DNA from: Asterias rubens
Lineage: Eukaryota; Echinodermata; Asteroidea; Forcipulatida; Asteriidae
Direction of reading: 5' to 3'
NCBI RefSeq assembly: GCF_902459465.1
Contig: NC_047070.1
Span: forward strand, 4,390,554 to 4,454,553
DNA length: 64,000 nt
This document shows, one piece after another, positions 52,840 through 63,259 of the stretch. The notes under the pieces are model-generated. The model did no database searches. It saw only the letters and a list, made by a program, of their open reading frames with translations, and was not told where the DNA came from. Every line of letters starts with the position of its first letter. Position 1 is the first letter of the stretch. Made by a program: the position numbers and the translations under genes.

Positions 52840-54015
52840 TTATACTTATTTATACAACGTTCAGCACTGTGCTGATGTTTTATATAAGCTATTGTGTAAA
52901 ACCAGGCCAACAGTACAAAAATAAAGATACAAATTTACAAAATATAAATCAGATAATAAACGTGAAAAGGTAAACAAATGAACATAAATTAACAAGCCGC
53001 AGAATGGCGAACTTGGTGAACAAAGTATTGGATACAGTCATATTATCGGCAAACATTGGAAGGGACTAAAAGTAAAATGTTACATTATAACGCGCGAGAC
53101 TTGTAAGTAAGTGAGTTAGGTCGCTGTTGTCGTATGTCGTCATAGTCGCTGGTCACCCCCTGTCGTTGTCCATTTTGTCGGCCCTGTCGTGGATGATGCC
53201 GTGAAATGTTTTGCTTTTGTATTTCCCTTTTTTCAACTACCGTTACTGCTGCAACAGTATTTGTTTGCAAAACTAATTTTTACAATCTATTTTTTCTCTG
53301 GCCGAAATCCGGAGAAAGGCGTTTTTATTTTCAATTACACGACAGTTTCGTCTCGCCAGATTGTCACGTTAAAAAATTAAACTTGACTGCTTCGTTGGTA
53401 CCTTGTCATCAATTCAAACACAGCTTTTGCGTTCATTTTTTTATTTCATGTTTGTTTGTTTGTTTCCTCGTTTCTTTCTTTATTTGTTTCAGTGTAAATT
53501 AATTTTGGTGTTCCAATCATCATTTCAAACAACAACAAAATCAAAACTATCTCCAAAATCATATTTCGGTCTTTTGTTATAAAAAGGTGGTAGAATAAAC
53601 CATTTGCGAATTGAATTTGAATAATGTCCGGTGCAATGACTTGCTCAGTCACACGTTGCCGCTAACATTTGAATTCCTTAGCATACAGAGACAGTTGCTA
53701 TGTCAAGGCTTTGTGTAGCAACCTCCAGATGAGCAGACCGGTGTGCCACCATCCGTACAGAATTGTGTATTGGTGTTCACCGTCTGTTACGTAACTATGC
53801 AAAAGCTTGCCCTGAAACATGTGACGTAGCAACTGTCTCGATAGTCTGGGGCATTCAAACCTAAATGTTGACTGGTGATCAAGCACGTCATTGTACCAGA
53901 CAACATTCAAATCTATCACGCAAATGGCTTTCTCAATGATATCTGGCAAATGATATCAGATGTATGTGGGCTTACAAGAACAACGTTATAACGAAAGTGC
54001 ACAAAGTGTCTAGAC
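52840..54015. other. No recognised feature
   Basis: AT-rich with short TTTG/TTTC-rich runs near 53450; no coding or named repeat seen. Confidence 0.4.
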
Positions 54016-54028
54016 ATCAGGCTAGCAG

Positions 54029-54273
54029 TAGACTTGTGGACAAGTCGTTAAATCGGCCCCACGCGCTGAGATAGTGCTCCCCCGACAACACTGCTCTCGT
54101 GCGAACTCACTGCTCTCGCGCGAACTGATGGCTCCCCGATTTTGACTCCTCATTAAAATCGGGGAGCCATCAGTTCGCGCGAGAGCATGCAGTGAGTTCG
54201 CGCGAGAGCAGTGTTGTCGGGGGAGCACTATCTCAGCGCGTGGGGCCGATTTAACGACTTGTCCACAAGTCTA
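54029..54273. mobile_element. Family T foldback, 245-bp near-perfect palindrome with exact 9-bp target duplication
   Basis: TAGACTTGTGGACAAGTCGT at the left and ACGACTTGTCCACAAGTCTA at the right. The arms are almost identical over about 115 bp (one T/C change, and an extra CATG-type step near 54187), with an 11-bp loop GACTCCTCATT. Flanked by GGCTAGCAG at 54020-54028 and 54274-54282. Rich in CGCGCGA. No ORF. Confidence 0.9.
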
Positions 54274-55489
54274 GGCTAGCAGCAATCCCCAGAAGAAAAG
54301 AAAAAGTCTTATAAAAATGCAGTTTACGCAATAATGACTGTTAACTTTCTATGGATTTTGCACAAACACTCACCATAGCTGCTCTTAGTAACAAGAATCC
54401 TCAGGGGTGCCATAGGCATTATACACTCATCCTTTAAGAGCTCGCCTTGACGCACACTAGATGCAAACTTTCTGTTACAGAACATTAACCTAATGTTTTG
54501 CAATTGAATCGAACTGCACATACCAAGCACTAAATACTAACGGAGTCCACAAAGGGACAAATATGGTGAAAACAAAAATAATGGACACCGAAATAATTGT
54601 TTAGTTGTTTATTTCACCGTGCGCTCGAATGTTTCATGCTTTCTAAATAAGTCTTTTCACACGAAATCAGGTCGAGAGCAAGAAGAACTCAAACTGTTTC
54701 TTTGTTGATAATTTTGTTTTTCATCACTGTCACTTTAGGGGCTCCGTACTGTAAATGCTGTTACTGAAAACTGCATTTCGGACCATTGATCAGAGACGCG
54801 GTGGTTTCACAATCTTCTGCAACGTGTTATACAAACAGTGACTTCATCAATACGAAGGTCTATTGCCGGTTTTGTTTCGTTTTTAGATATCCTCAGAACC
54901 AAGGTTTAAAAACCATGTGTCTACAGGAAGCTGTGACCCAACAGGAAGAGAAGCCACTAGAGTAAATGGATTGCACATAGCGTCGATCAGTGACCGACAG
55001 AAGGGTACTGTCCCACGAGTCAACTTTTACAGGAAACTTGGAGGAGGCAACCAATACAGTGCATGTCACAGGACCACGTTGATGGCACATCAGTAACCTT
55101 GAGAACAGTGTCTACAATCCCCAGAAAAATAGGTGAACATTTATCTGTGAATGGCTTTTTCTTCCTTGGACATTGCCTGATTGCCTGTAAATTGCCTCGC
55201 GTGACGACATGTGCCTAAAGATGGGGTACAAGTGTACACGCTACGCACAACTCTCAACCAATGATAGCTTTTCACGCCTGCACGTTTCATCCAAGATGGT
55301 GGTCAATGACGTCATGTGCAATTCATGCAATGGGTCTCACGCGTGTATTTTGACACAGGGAACCCTCGATTGTTTTTTCTTGCTTTAATTAAGTTTAAAC
55401 CTGTGCACGAAACTAAATCACGGTCAAACGTTCATAGGGTGCCCGGTTAAGGTGAAGGTGCCATCTTGGAAAGTGTGTACAGAACTAAT

Positions 55490-55975
55490 GGGATTTGTTG
55501 CCAAAAAAGTTAATGATTATTCAAAATAAAGAGGGACAATAGGAGGTCTCCGATTGCAGTGCTTACACACCTGGGCTAAACTAGAGGGTCCTTTTGGTGT
55601 CGTTTACACAATGTAACAATGGACCCCCACAGGGAATAATTGTGGGACTGATTTGCTTTGTTTCCAAATAGTTAATGATTATTTGAACAGAAATGGAGAG
55701 ACAATAAGTTAGTCTCCGACTACAGGTGTTTACAGACAATTGGGTTAACGGGAGGGCCCTTGTGGCGTCTTTTACACAATGAAACAGTGGACTCCACAAG
55801 GGAGTCATTGTGGAACTAATGTGATTTGTTGCCAAATAGTTAATGACTATTTAAACAGAATCGGAGGGACAATAGTTGGTCTCCGACTACAGGTGTTAAC
55901 AAACTTTGGTTAACGAAAGGGCCCTTGTGGGGTCTTTTACATAATGAAACAATGGACACCACAAGGGAATTCTTT
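55490..55975. repeat. Tandem repeat, ~168-bp unit, three diverged copies
   Basis: The series GGGACAATAG...GTCTCCGA, then GGGTCCTTTTGGTGTC / GGGCCCTTGTGGCGTC / GGGCCCTTGTGGGGTC, then ACAATGGACCCCCACAGGGA / ACAGTGGACTCCACAAGGGA / ACAATGGACACCACAAGGGA recurs with starts near 55530, 55698 and 55868. Old relative to the 35-bp array. Confidence 0.75.
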
Positions 55976-57280
55976 AGAAGGGGGATTATATAGAACAACA
56001 AAAGCAGGACACTACAAACCGGATCCGTTAGGTTGCTTTTGAGTAGGTATACACATTCACATCAGGGGAACTGATAACAAAAGAGGACAATAGGGTACAC
56101 GGTTCGAGAAAGGTCCGCAGTTGGAAAACGTGTACAAAACAAATTGGAGCTGTTGCAGAAAGGTTTAAACAAAAGATGAATAATCAGAGGTCCACGTGTT
56201 CCAGGCATATACAAGCTTTGGTGTGTGGGTGGTAATACTATACATTCGACAATCGATTCAAGGACTTGTGATAAATGGAAAACAGTCACCATGATTGCCA
56301 CCACAAAGGAACATAATGGGGTCCACATTTTGTCAGAATAGTGAGTTGAACAATGGAGAGTCCACGGTTGGTGGCCATGACACACTAACATACTCGTGAA
56401 TAATAATGCGACATTTGCATTGCAGTACCTTCACGTTACGATTGTTTACACTTACGCAAATAGGTCATCGAAAGCCTACTCTTTGCCATAAGAGGCAGTT
56501 GGATACAACACCAATGGACACTTGCTTCAAAGTGATTACATCAAACAACAAAAAGTAGATCTAGACAATATTTCGAGGTAGGGTGGACATTATACTATAC
56601 CAAGGTTTCGGTTAAATTTGTCAGATACATCCAAACACAACAGTGCACTTCTATAGACGATGTGACCTGTGACATCACAATGTTTACAACAGAGCCACAG
56701 AGCCTGGACTTCCCTGCAGGCACGATTCGTACATACACAGCCTAATAAGAAATCAGAAAATCTTATGTTTTATGGAGATTGTACTGTCTAATATTTATCA
56801 ACTTTTGATATAATGAAAGGGGGCACATCTCAAAACTTATCAAGCTTTTACTTTCATAATTCTTGGATTTACGTGGAAATTATGACACAAAATGTCATCT
56901 TTCCCATTACGACCTGTGCAGTATTGTGCCTGCCAGAATACTCAAAGAATGTACAAGGTCACACTTATTGTAAACAAAGTTCACATAGTCTATAGAATCC
57001 ACCATATCTCTTAGAGGCTATCTGGGTCCCTTAACGAGAACAGTCATGTGTTTCTTCATTTGGTTTTTGATCGGTTTGTATCTTATTTGTATATTTTCGC
57101 GGCGGGGAGTCGGACGTGTCCCAGGGTGTCCGCCGGAGTTTCTGTCCCCCATTATAGGACATTAACATGGGCTGAAGAAGGATGTTTCCAAAGGGGGCGC
57201 TATCAGAAAGAGTAGTTTCACAGCTTGCCGTATGGAGGTGGGGGGGGGGGGGTACAGAAAGGGACAGAATCTCCTGGCCA
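55976..57280. other. No recognised feature
   Basis: Includes GTCCAC/ACAAAG-rich sequence that may be decayed copies of the preceding tandem unit (near 56125, 56295) and a G run at 57238-57252. No coding stretch identified. Confidence 0.4.
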
Positions 57281-57291
57281 CATCGGAACTA

Positions 57292-57395
57292 TAGACTTGA
57301 TTCAAGTTCCGTTCTCCTGCGAGATGACCCTAAAAGCATAGTGCGTCAACAAACAAGCAGTATATCTCACCGGATTGGGACTTGAGTCAAGTCTA
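57292..57395. mobile_element. Family T foldback, 104 bp, just past the receptor stop codon
   Basis: TAGACTTGATTCAAGTTCCG at the left faces GGGACTTGAGTCAAGTCTA at the right. The ends equal those at 25004-25218. The flanks CATCGGAAC and CATCAGAAA are similar but not identical. It lies 10 bp beyond the TAA of the class C receptor, in its 3' UTR. Confidence 0.75.
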
Positions 57396-57405
57396 CATCA
57401 GAAAC

Positions 57406-57906
57406 TTAAAGAGGACGGATTTGACCGACGACGCTTCCGCTTCCACCCGATCCGTCCACTTTGCTCGAGATAGTGCCTCCTCTGATCACAGACAGGGTTT
57501 GATTCGTCTGCTCCTTCGGCAAGAACCGAACGGCGTACAACTTAGGCAGATACAAACATACCAGGGTCAGATACACGTTTAAGAGCAACGCCGAGCACAA
57601 GGTTGCTACCTTTTGCAGCACCGCAACGGCCGTGAAGTAGACTGGTAGTGCGGCCAGGCAGACCACCAGCGTGGAGTAGACACTCACAGCGATGAACTTG
57701 GATTCGTTGTAGTTGTCTGGTACCTGCCTCGTCTTGAACGCGTAAAAACAGCACGCGACGATGAGAGCAAGGTTGTAGGTGCAGGGTACCAGGAACTCGT
57801 AGCCGAATGCACAGTAGAGTTCGAGGTAGTTCGTTGGTGGTACCGCTGGTACGGTTGACAGCGCTTTCACTGGTCTGACACTGGATGAGATCGCTATGAC
57901 GATAAT
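57406..57906 (-). CDS. Class C (metabotropic glutamate-like) GPCR, last exon
   Basis: Acceptor ACATTATAG at 57908-57907; the open frame runs to TAA at 57408-57406, 166 codons. Reads IIVIAISSSVRPVKAL (end of TM4), ELYCAFGYEFLVPCTYNLAL (loop 2 and TM5), CCFYAFKTRQVPDNYNESKF (the class C intracellular loop 3), IAVSVYSTLVVCLAALPVYF (TM6), LNVYLTLVCLYLPKLYAV (TM7, with the typical PK.Y) and a short tail ending GQIRPL. The order and motifs are those of mGluR-type receptors. Upstream exons with the ligand-binding domain are not in the 6 kb to the right, so they lie outside or far away. The short Ser/Gly tail lacks an obvious PDZ or Homer motif. Confidence 0.85.
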   Translation of the reverse strand: MIVIAISSSVRPVKALSTVPAVPPTNYLELYCAFGYEFLVPCTYNLALIVACCFYAFKTRQVPDNYNESKFIAVSVYSTLVVCLAALPVYFTAVAVLQKVATLCSALLLNVYLTLVCLYLPKLYAVRFLPKEQTNQTLSVIRGGTISSKVDGSGGSGSVVGQIRPL

Positions 57907-57908
57907 CT

Positions 57909-58765
57909 ATAATGTAAACAAAAATGAACAGGCAAAATACATGAATAACTTAATCTAGAACCAGGCCCTTTAAAGAAACATTATATAATAATTGGTAAGA
58001 AAACAACTCGTATAAGATCACAGAGTTACATAAAACTTCCATGGTCTAATGATGGTGATATATAGTAGAGAACATCACTCGAAATATTTCTGTCTAAAAA
58101 TGTCATATCTGATGAGAAATAAATAAAAACTAATTTCCCGTTTGGAGTTTATCGCTTAGTGCGCTTTTTTATATGTATATTTTTAAACGTCATGTTATGA
58201 GTAAATCGGTTTTTCACTATCTCGCGACCCAGATGGCCGATCGATCTCAAACTTCTACAGGTTGTCAGTTAATGTACATGGTGGATAACATCAGATGCTT
58301 ACACTGTCAGCTTAGCAAAAACCAACTCTGTAACATTGTCACTCTGTCCGTGTGTTGTCTGTCTCTCTACCTCTCTCTCTCTCTTTTATCTTATTCCACT
58401 TGACGGGTTCTGTTACTCCAGTATACCTGTCAATGTTTGTTGTGTTGTCAATTAAGCCCATTTGTGTGCGTTTTTACAGACCCCTATCGAAACTGATGGG
58501 GTAATTGTTTATGCGGCAATGTGACATTCCAGTTTCTACGGTGCACTTTCGCGGTTTTTAAAGTGCGTTTTATAGGCCATTTGTGTTGGTAAGCAGTTTG
58601 TTACAGCTATTTCTATTTTTCTTATAATATATTTTCTGTTGCTTGTTGGCCGAATAGAACTTATATATTATAGTAATAACAACAGTTGATAATACAGCGA
58701 TTCGTGTTTTACTATCTCATTACTCTCGTGGTACTATCACAATTATTACAATTAACAATGAAGCA
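57909..58765. other. Intron of the class C receptor, no other feature
   Basis: AT-rich; a short (CT)n run at 58370-58384. No further exon of the receptor was recognised. Confidence 0.45.
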
Positions 58766-58766
58766 C

Positions 58767-59154
58767 TTAAAGGCAGTGGACACTATTGGTAATTACTCAA
58801 AATAATTATCATCATAAAACCTTACTTGATTACGAGTAATGGGGAGAGTTTGATAGTATAAAACATTGCGAGAAACAGCTCCCTCTGAAGTGACGTATAG
58901 TTTTCGAGAAAGAAGTAATTTTCCACGAATTTGATTTCAAAACCTCAGATTTAGAATTTGAGGTCTCGAAATCAACCATCTAAACGCACACAACTTCGTG
59001 TGGCAAGGGTGTTTTTTCTTTCATTATTATCTCGCAACTTCGACGACTGATTGAGCTCAAATTTTCACAGGTTTGTTATTTTATGCATATGTTGAGATAC
59101 ACCAACTGTGAAGACTAGTCTTTGACAATTACCAAAAGTGTCCACTGCCTTTAA
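58767..59154 (-). mobile_element. MITE family A copy
   Basis: TTAAAGGCAGTGGACAC to GTGTCCACTGCCTTTAAA; hairpin GATTTCAAAACCTCAGAT / GAATTTGAGGTCTCGAAATC. Confidence 0.85.
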
Positions 59155-59344
59155 ACAATGAATGCTTTCAGGGCACTGCAGCGGAATTTCAAGACGCTAG
59201 TATCACTAATCCTGACGAGTTATTACTCGTCCTCACTTAGGTTGTGTTCAATGCGTCTTAACATCTAGGGTTATGGAACTTAACTCGTCCTAGGTCCCAA
59301 AGATTAATCCTGAGATAGGAAGAGTTTGCTGAAATCAACGGCTG

Positions 59345-59683
59345 GAAACGTTTGGTAATTGTCAAAGACCAATATTCTCACTTGGTGAATCCCAACATTT
59401 ATGCAAAAAATAACAAAAATTTGAGCTCAATTGATCATCGAAGTTGTATAAGAGAATAATGAAAGAAAACACACTTGTCGCAAAGATGTGTGTGATTTCA
59501 GATGCATAATAAAAGGCTTTAGGCCTGAAGTTTTTTGGGGGTGAGAAATTACCTCTTTCTCAGTTACTTCAGAGGGAGACGTTTCTCACAATGTTTTTGT
59601 TTTATATTGCTCGTTACCGAGTAAGTTTTTTTTTGCGTACAATTATTTTGAGTAATTAACAATATAGTGTCCATTGCCTTTAA
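59345..59683 (+). mobile_element. MITE family A, subfamily A2
   Basis: GAAACGTTTGGTAATTGTCA to GTGTCCATTGCCTTTAAA. Its central hairpin is AAAAGGCTTTAGGCCTGAAG, like the copy at 6105. Confidence 0.7.
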
Positions 59684-59694
59684 ACACAGGACGA

Positions 59695-60345
59695 CCGACT
59701 TCTTCTAATTCTGACAAGGTCAGACAAAAAGCCTGCGCCTGTGCGCCGCGGCAAACACTCAGCTCACGGTTACCGCAAATTGCTTAGGGCTGCATGGTCG
59801 GTGCATTGTTATGCGACACTTCCATTATTTGACATGATAGACCTTTACCGATATGTAAACAAAACATATCCGGGAATAAATTCTCGCGACTTGGAAATTA
59901 TACAATGAAGTGTCGAAAAAAATGTACACTTTTATGGTTGCCGTTCATAGAGAAATATCATTTATAAAACGATTATGTGATGAGATTATGGAATAGTTTT
60001 GTACATTATAAATGGTGTTTGAAGCTTTGCACGGGTACAACCATGAGTAAAACCTCTTTTTATGGATTTTTTTTTTTTCATTTTTTGGCTCTGAAATAGA
60101 TTTTAAGTATGGCTGTACCTGCAAGTCTTCTATTCATATTTGTATTCATAGTTACTCTTAGTTTTGTACATGTTGTTAGGTTCGTCGGTAAACAAAGTTG
60201 CTTAAAATACATTTTTGATAAGATGGAGTTTGATCGTTTTGACCCCAAAGTAGTAAATTTATACCATTCTCCAATGAAAACATTATAAACTACGTGTGAA
60301 ATTTTTATTTTGTAATTAATTTGGTGGTTTATTTCTTGGCAAATT
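59695..60345. other. No recognised feature
   Basis: AT-rich except a GC-richer patch at 59720-59800; no splice-bounded coding frame found. Confidence 0.4.
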
Positions 60346-60349
60346 ATGT

Positions 60350-60990
60350 ATTGTTGTACGGACATCTGCTCCAGCACGGCAAAGCTGTGACCGGGTGCGC
60401 TGGTTCGAATCCCACCCGAGTGATATGCGTGTGGAATTTATTTGCTCAGATCTCGGGAAAGTACAGTGGCTCAATACAACGATGTGGGCTAGTGTGAGGC
60501 CAAGGGCATAAACCAAATAATATTCTTCACACCCGATGCAAATAAATCTCTTTCAAATAATGGATGAAGTGCCCAATACTTACAAAAAGGGATTCGAACT
60601 GCCCCTAGCCAACGGTTTATTTCGGCGGTCAAGACATCAGGGCCCGATTTCATAGAGCAGCTAAGCACACAAAATTGCTTAGCATGAAATGTCTTCCTTG
60701 AAAAAAAAACAGGTTTACCAACCAAAATTCCATGTGATTTTCAGAATAAGCAAACAAAAGCTGAATACCAGTAACAGGCACTATGCAACAAATGGAAATT
60801 TCGCTGGTAATCATGTTCTTATCTGTGAAGAAATTTCATGCTTAGCAAATTTTGTGCTTAGCAGCTCTATGAAATTGGGCCCTGCTCTAGAATGGCAAAG
60901 GTCCAGCAAGTAAACGGTGCTTATAACACATCGGTGTAAGGGCAAAAATAACATGTTTTTATCCCATCCAGCCACAATGTAATAAATGTT
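60350..60990 (+). mobile_element. tRNA-derived SINE copies with a nested MITE-C
   Basis: The first copy holds ACATCTGCTCCAGCACGGCA, B-box GGTTCGAATCC (60401-60411), CCGAGTGATATGCGTGTGG and CTCGGGAAAGTACAGTG. A second begins ATTCGAACTGCCCCTAGCCA (60594), is cut by the family-C MITE at 60640-60882, and resumes TGCTCTAGAATGGCAAAGG to CATCGGTGTAAGGGCAAAAA. Same block order as 32245-32640. Confidence 0.6.
60640..60882. mobile_element. MITE family C, full copy nested in a SINE
   Basis: GGGCCCGATTTCATAGAGCA at the left, GCTCTATGAAATTGGGCCC at the right; interior core TTCCATGTGATTTTCAGAAT and CTGAATACCAGTAAC. Confidence 0.85.
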
Positions 60991-61136
60991 GGTCACCACT
61001 AGCTCCGAACTCTGATGTAGCACATGAGGAGTAGTGTGGCAGGTAGGTGATATCTTGTGCATTCGATGATACGAACATTGGTAAACAAAGCATGTTGTTT
61101 TAAAATCAGTGAAATTTGTTCAATCTTACAAATGAT

Positions 61137-61492
61137 TTAAGGCCATTATACACTTTCGGAACAGAAAAAAAAAGTTCACAAATTTACAAATAACTTACAG
61201 GGTTTACAGAAGGTAATGGTAAAAGACTTCTCTTGAAATATTATTCCATGAAATGGTTAACTTTTTGAGAAAACATTAAAACAATTATAAATTCTCGACA
61301 TCGAGTTAAACACATGTCATGACACGGCGAAACGTGGGGAAACCAGGGTGTGTTTTCCCGTTATTTTCTTCCAACTCAGATGACCGATTGAGCCTAAATT
61401 TTCACAGGTTTGTTATTTTATATATCAGTTGTGATGCACGAAGTGTGGGCCTTTAGAAAATACTGTTTACCGAAAGTGTCCAAAGGCTTTAA
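61137..61492 (-). mobile_element. MITE family A, subfamily A3
   Basis: TTTAAGGCCATTATACACTTTCGG to GAAAGTGTCCAAAGGCTTTAA, the inverse of the copy at 50451-50780; shared CATGACACGGCGAAACGTG. Confidence 0.75.
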
Positions 61493-61494
61493 GC

Positions 61495-62870
61495 CACGTT
61501 TTTCATAATTATAGTGGGGAGTGTACGTTTTAGTGATACACCCGTTGCATTTCACACAAAGAGTGTGTCACGTGAAAAGATATCTAGCAATAGGACCATC
61601 ACATACTTTAAATAATTACAAATATTTAGGATATGGCAACCATTTAAAAAAAATGCTAATTCTACATGCTCATGTTTCCAAAGGACACATGTGCGATGGT
61701 TCTACAGCCAAGTATCTTTCTCATGACAAACTGTAACTGTGGACAAACATGCATGCACAGTTCTACGAAATATTTTTTTCGAAACCTGCCAAATTAGAGA
61801 AATTCAGAAGAAAGCACAGTACGCTGTTATTTGTTATTTGTTGTTGTTGTTATTTTGTTTCATGTTGTTTTTGGTGTTTTTTATGTGTTCCTCTTCGACA
61901 AGTTGTTTTTGTCCATCGTATATTTTTTTATTAGGCTAATATTAGGCCTATAAAGCACCCACGATGCTCGTTTTTCTTTTTCTTTTAGCAAATAGCGTAA
62001 CTGCCTTGCATTGTACAATATTTATTCGATCTTCATTGTAAACGTGTGCCTAATCGAATTAATCACAGCAAACAACCGTCAACAAAGGTAATAGATATAT
62101 AATCAAATTAGTTTTGTTTCCGGAAAGGGCCTCGGGCTGTTGAGTGTTTAAATAAAAAATATTCCTTATTTTTTTACCAATTCAATACGGGTACGGATGA
62201 AAATGCGCAATAATGACGTGGGTTGAATAATATACATCCGGGATTAGATATTTTGGTAAAAAAATTACTGTTTTGTCTTGGGATACTTTTTTTTTTTTTT
62301 TTTTTTTTGATTAAAATTCATTCAGTCAGAATACAGCAAAAAAAATACTAATCTATGCAGGACATGAACATCCGGGTTTACAAATTTTGTTTAAAAAAAA
62401 CCTGTTTCGTGTCTAAAATTTAGTCAGTCAGAAACCATGATTGAATTATCTGTTTGCATAAAAATAAGAGTAAAACAATTATGAAGAACATTTCAGTTAT
62501 TCTTTGGGAGCGGGGTTTAATACAAAATAAAAGTAACGTTTAACATCATTTTACTCTATGATATTTCATGCAATAACAATTGCCAAATAATCATGTTATT
62601 AATTTGATATAATTTACAAACGAAATCCAAACCCTGCTTTAATTTTGTTTTATTTAATTGGGGGGGGGGGGGGGCGAGGGATGGGGGTGTCTTTGTTGCA
62701 GTTGACCAACCCCGTTGACCAAGAAAAACGGAAATTGAATCATTTAATAATGGTTCATGGTCTTTTATCCGGAAGTTGCCACAAGTTATCACATCCTGAG
62801 TGTTGTGTTGTACCTCCACATGTACAAGTATATCATTACCAGATATAAAAAGAGAATTGCACGTAAACGG
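61495..62870. other. No recognised feature
   Basis: AT-rich, with a 22-T run at 62288-62309 and a G run at 62661-62674. No coding stretch or family repeat recognised. Confidence 0.4.
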
Positions 62871-63259
62871 TTTAAGGACACTGGACACTATCAGTAATTA
62901 TCAAAGACCAGTCTTCTCACTTGGTGTAGCTCAATTATGCATAAAAAATTAATAATAAACCTGTTAAAATTTGAGCTCAATTGGTCGTCGAAAGTGCGAG
63001 ATAACATGAAAGATAAAACACCCTTGTCTCACAAAGTTGTGTGCGTTTAGATGGTTGATCGAGACCTCAAATTCTAAATCTGAGGTCGCGAAATCAAATT
63101 CGTGGAAAATTACTTCTTTCTCAAAAACTATGTCACTTCAGAGGGAGCCATTTCTCACAATGTTTTATACCATCAACCTCTCCCCATTATTAGTCACCAA
63201 GTAAAGTTTTATGGTAATGATTAATTTGAGTAATTACCAATAGTGTCCACTGCCTTTAA
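62871..63259 (+). mobile_element. MITE family A copy
   Basis: TTTAAGGACACTGGACAC to GTCCACTGCCTTTAA; the hairpin is partly lost on the left arm (GGTTGATCGAGACCTCAAAT). Confidence 0.85.
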
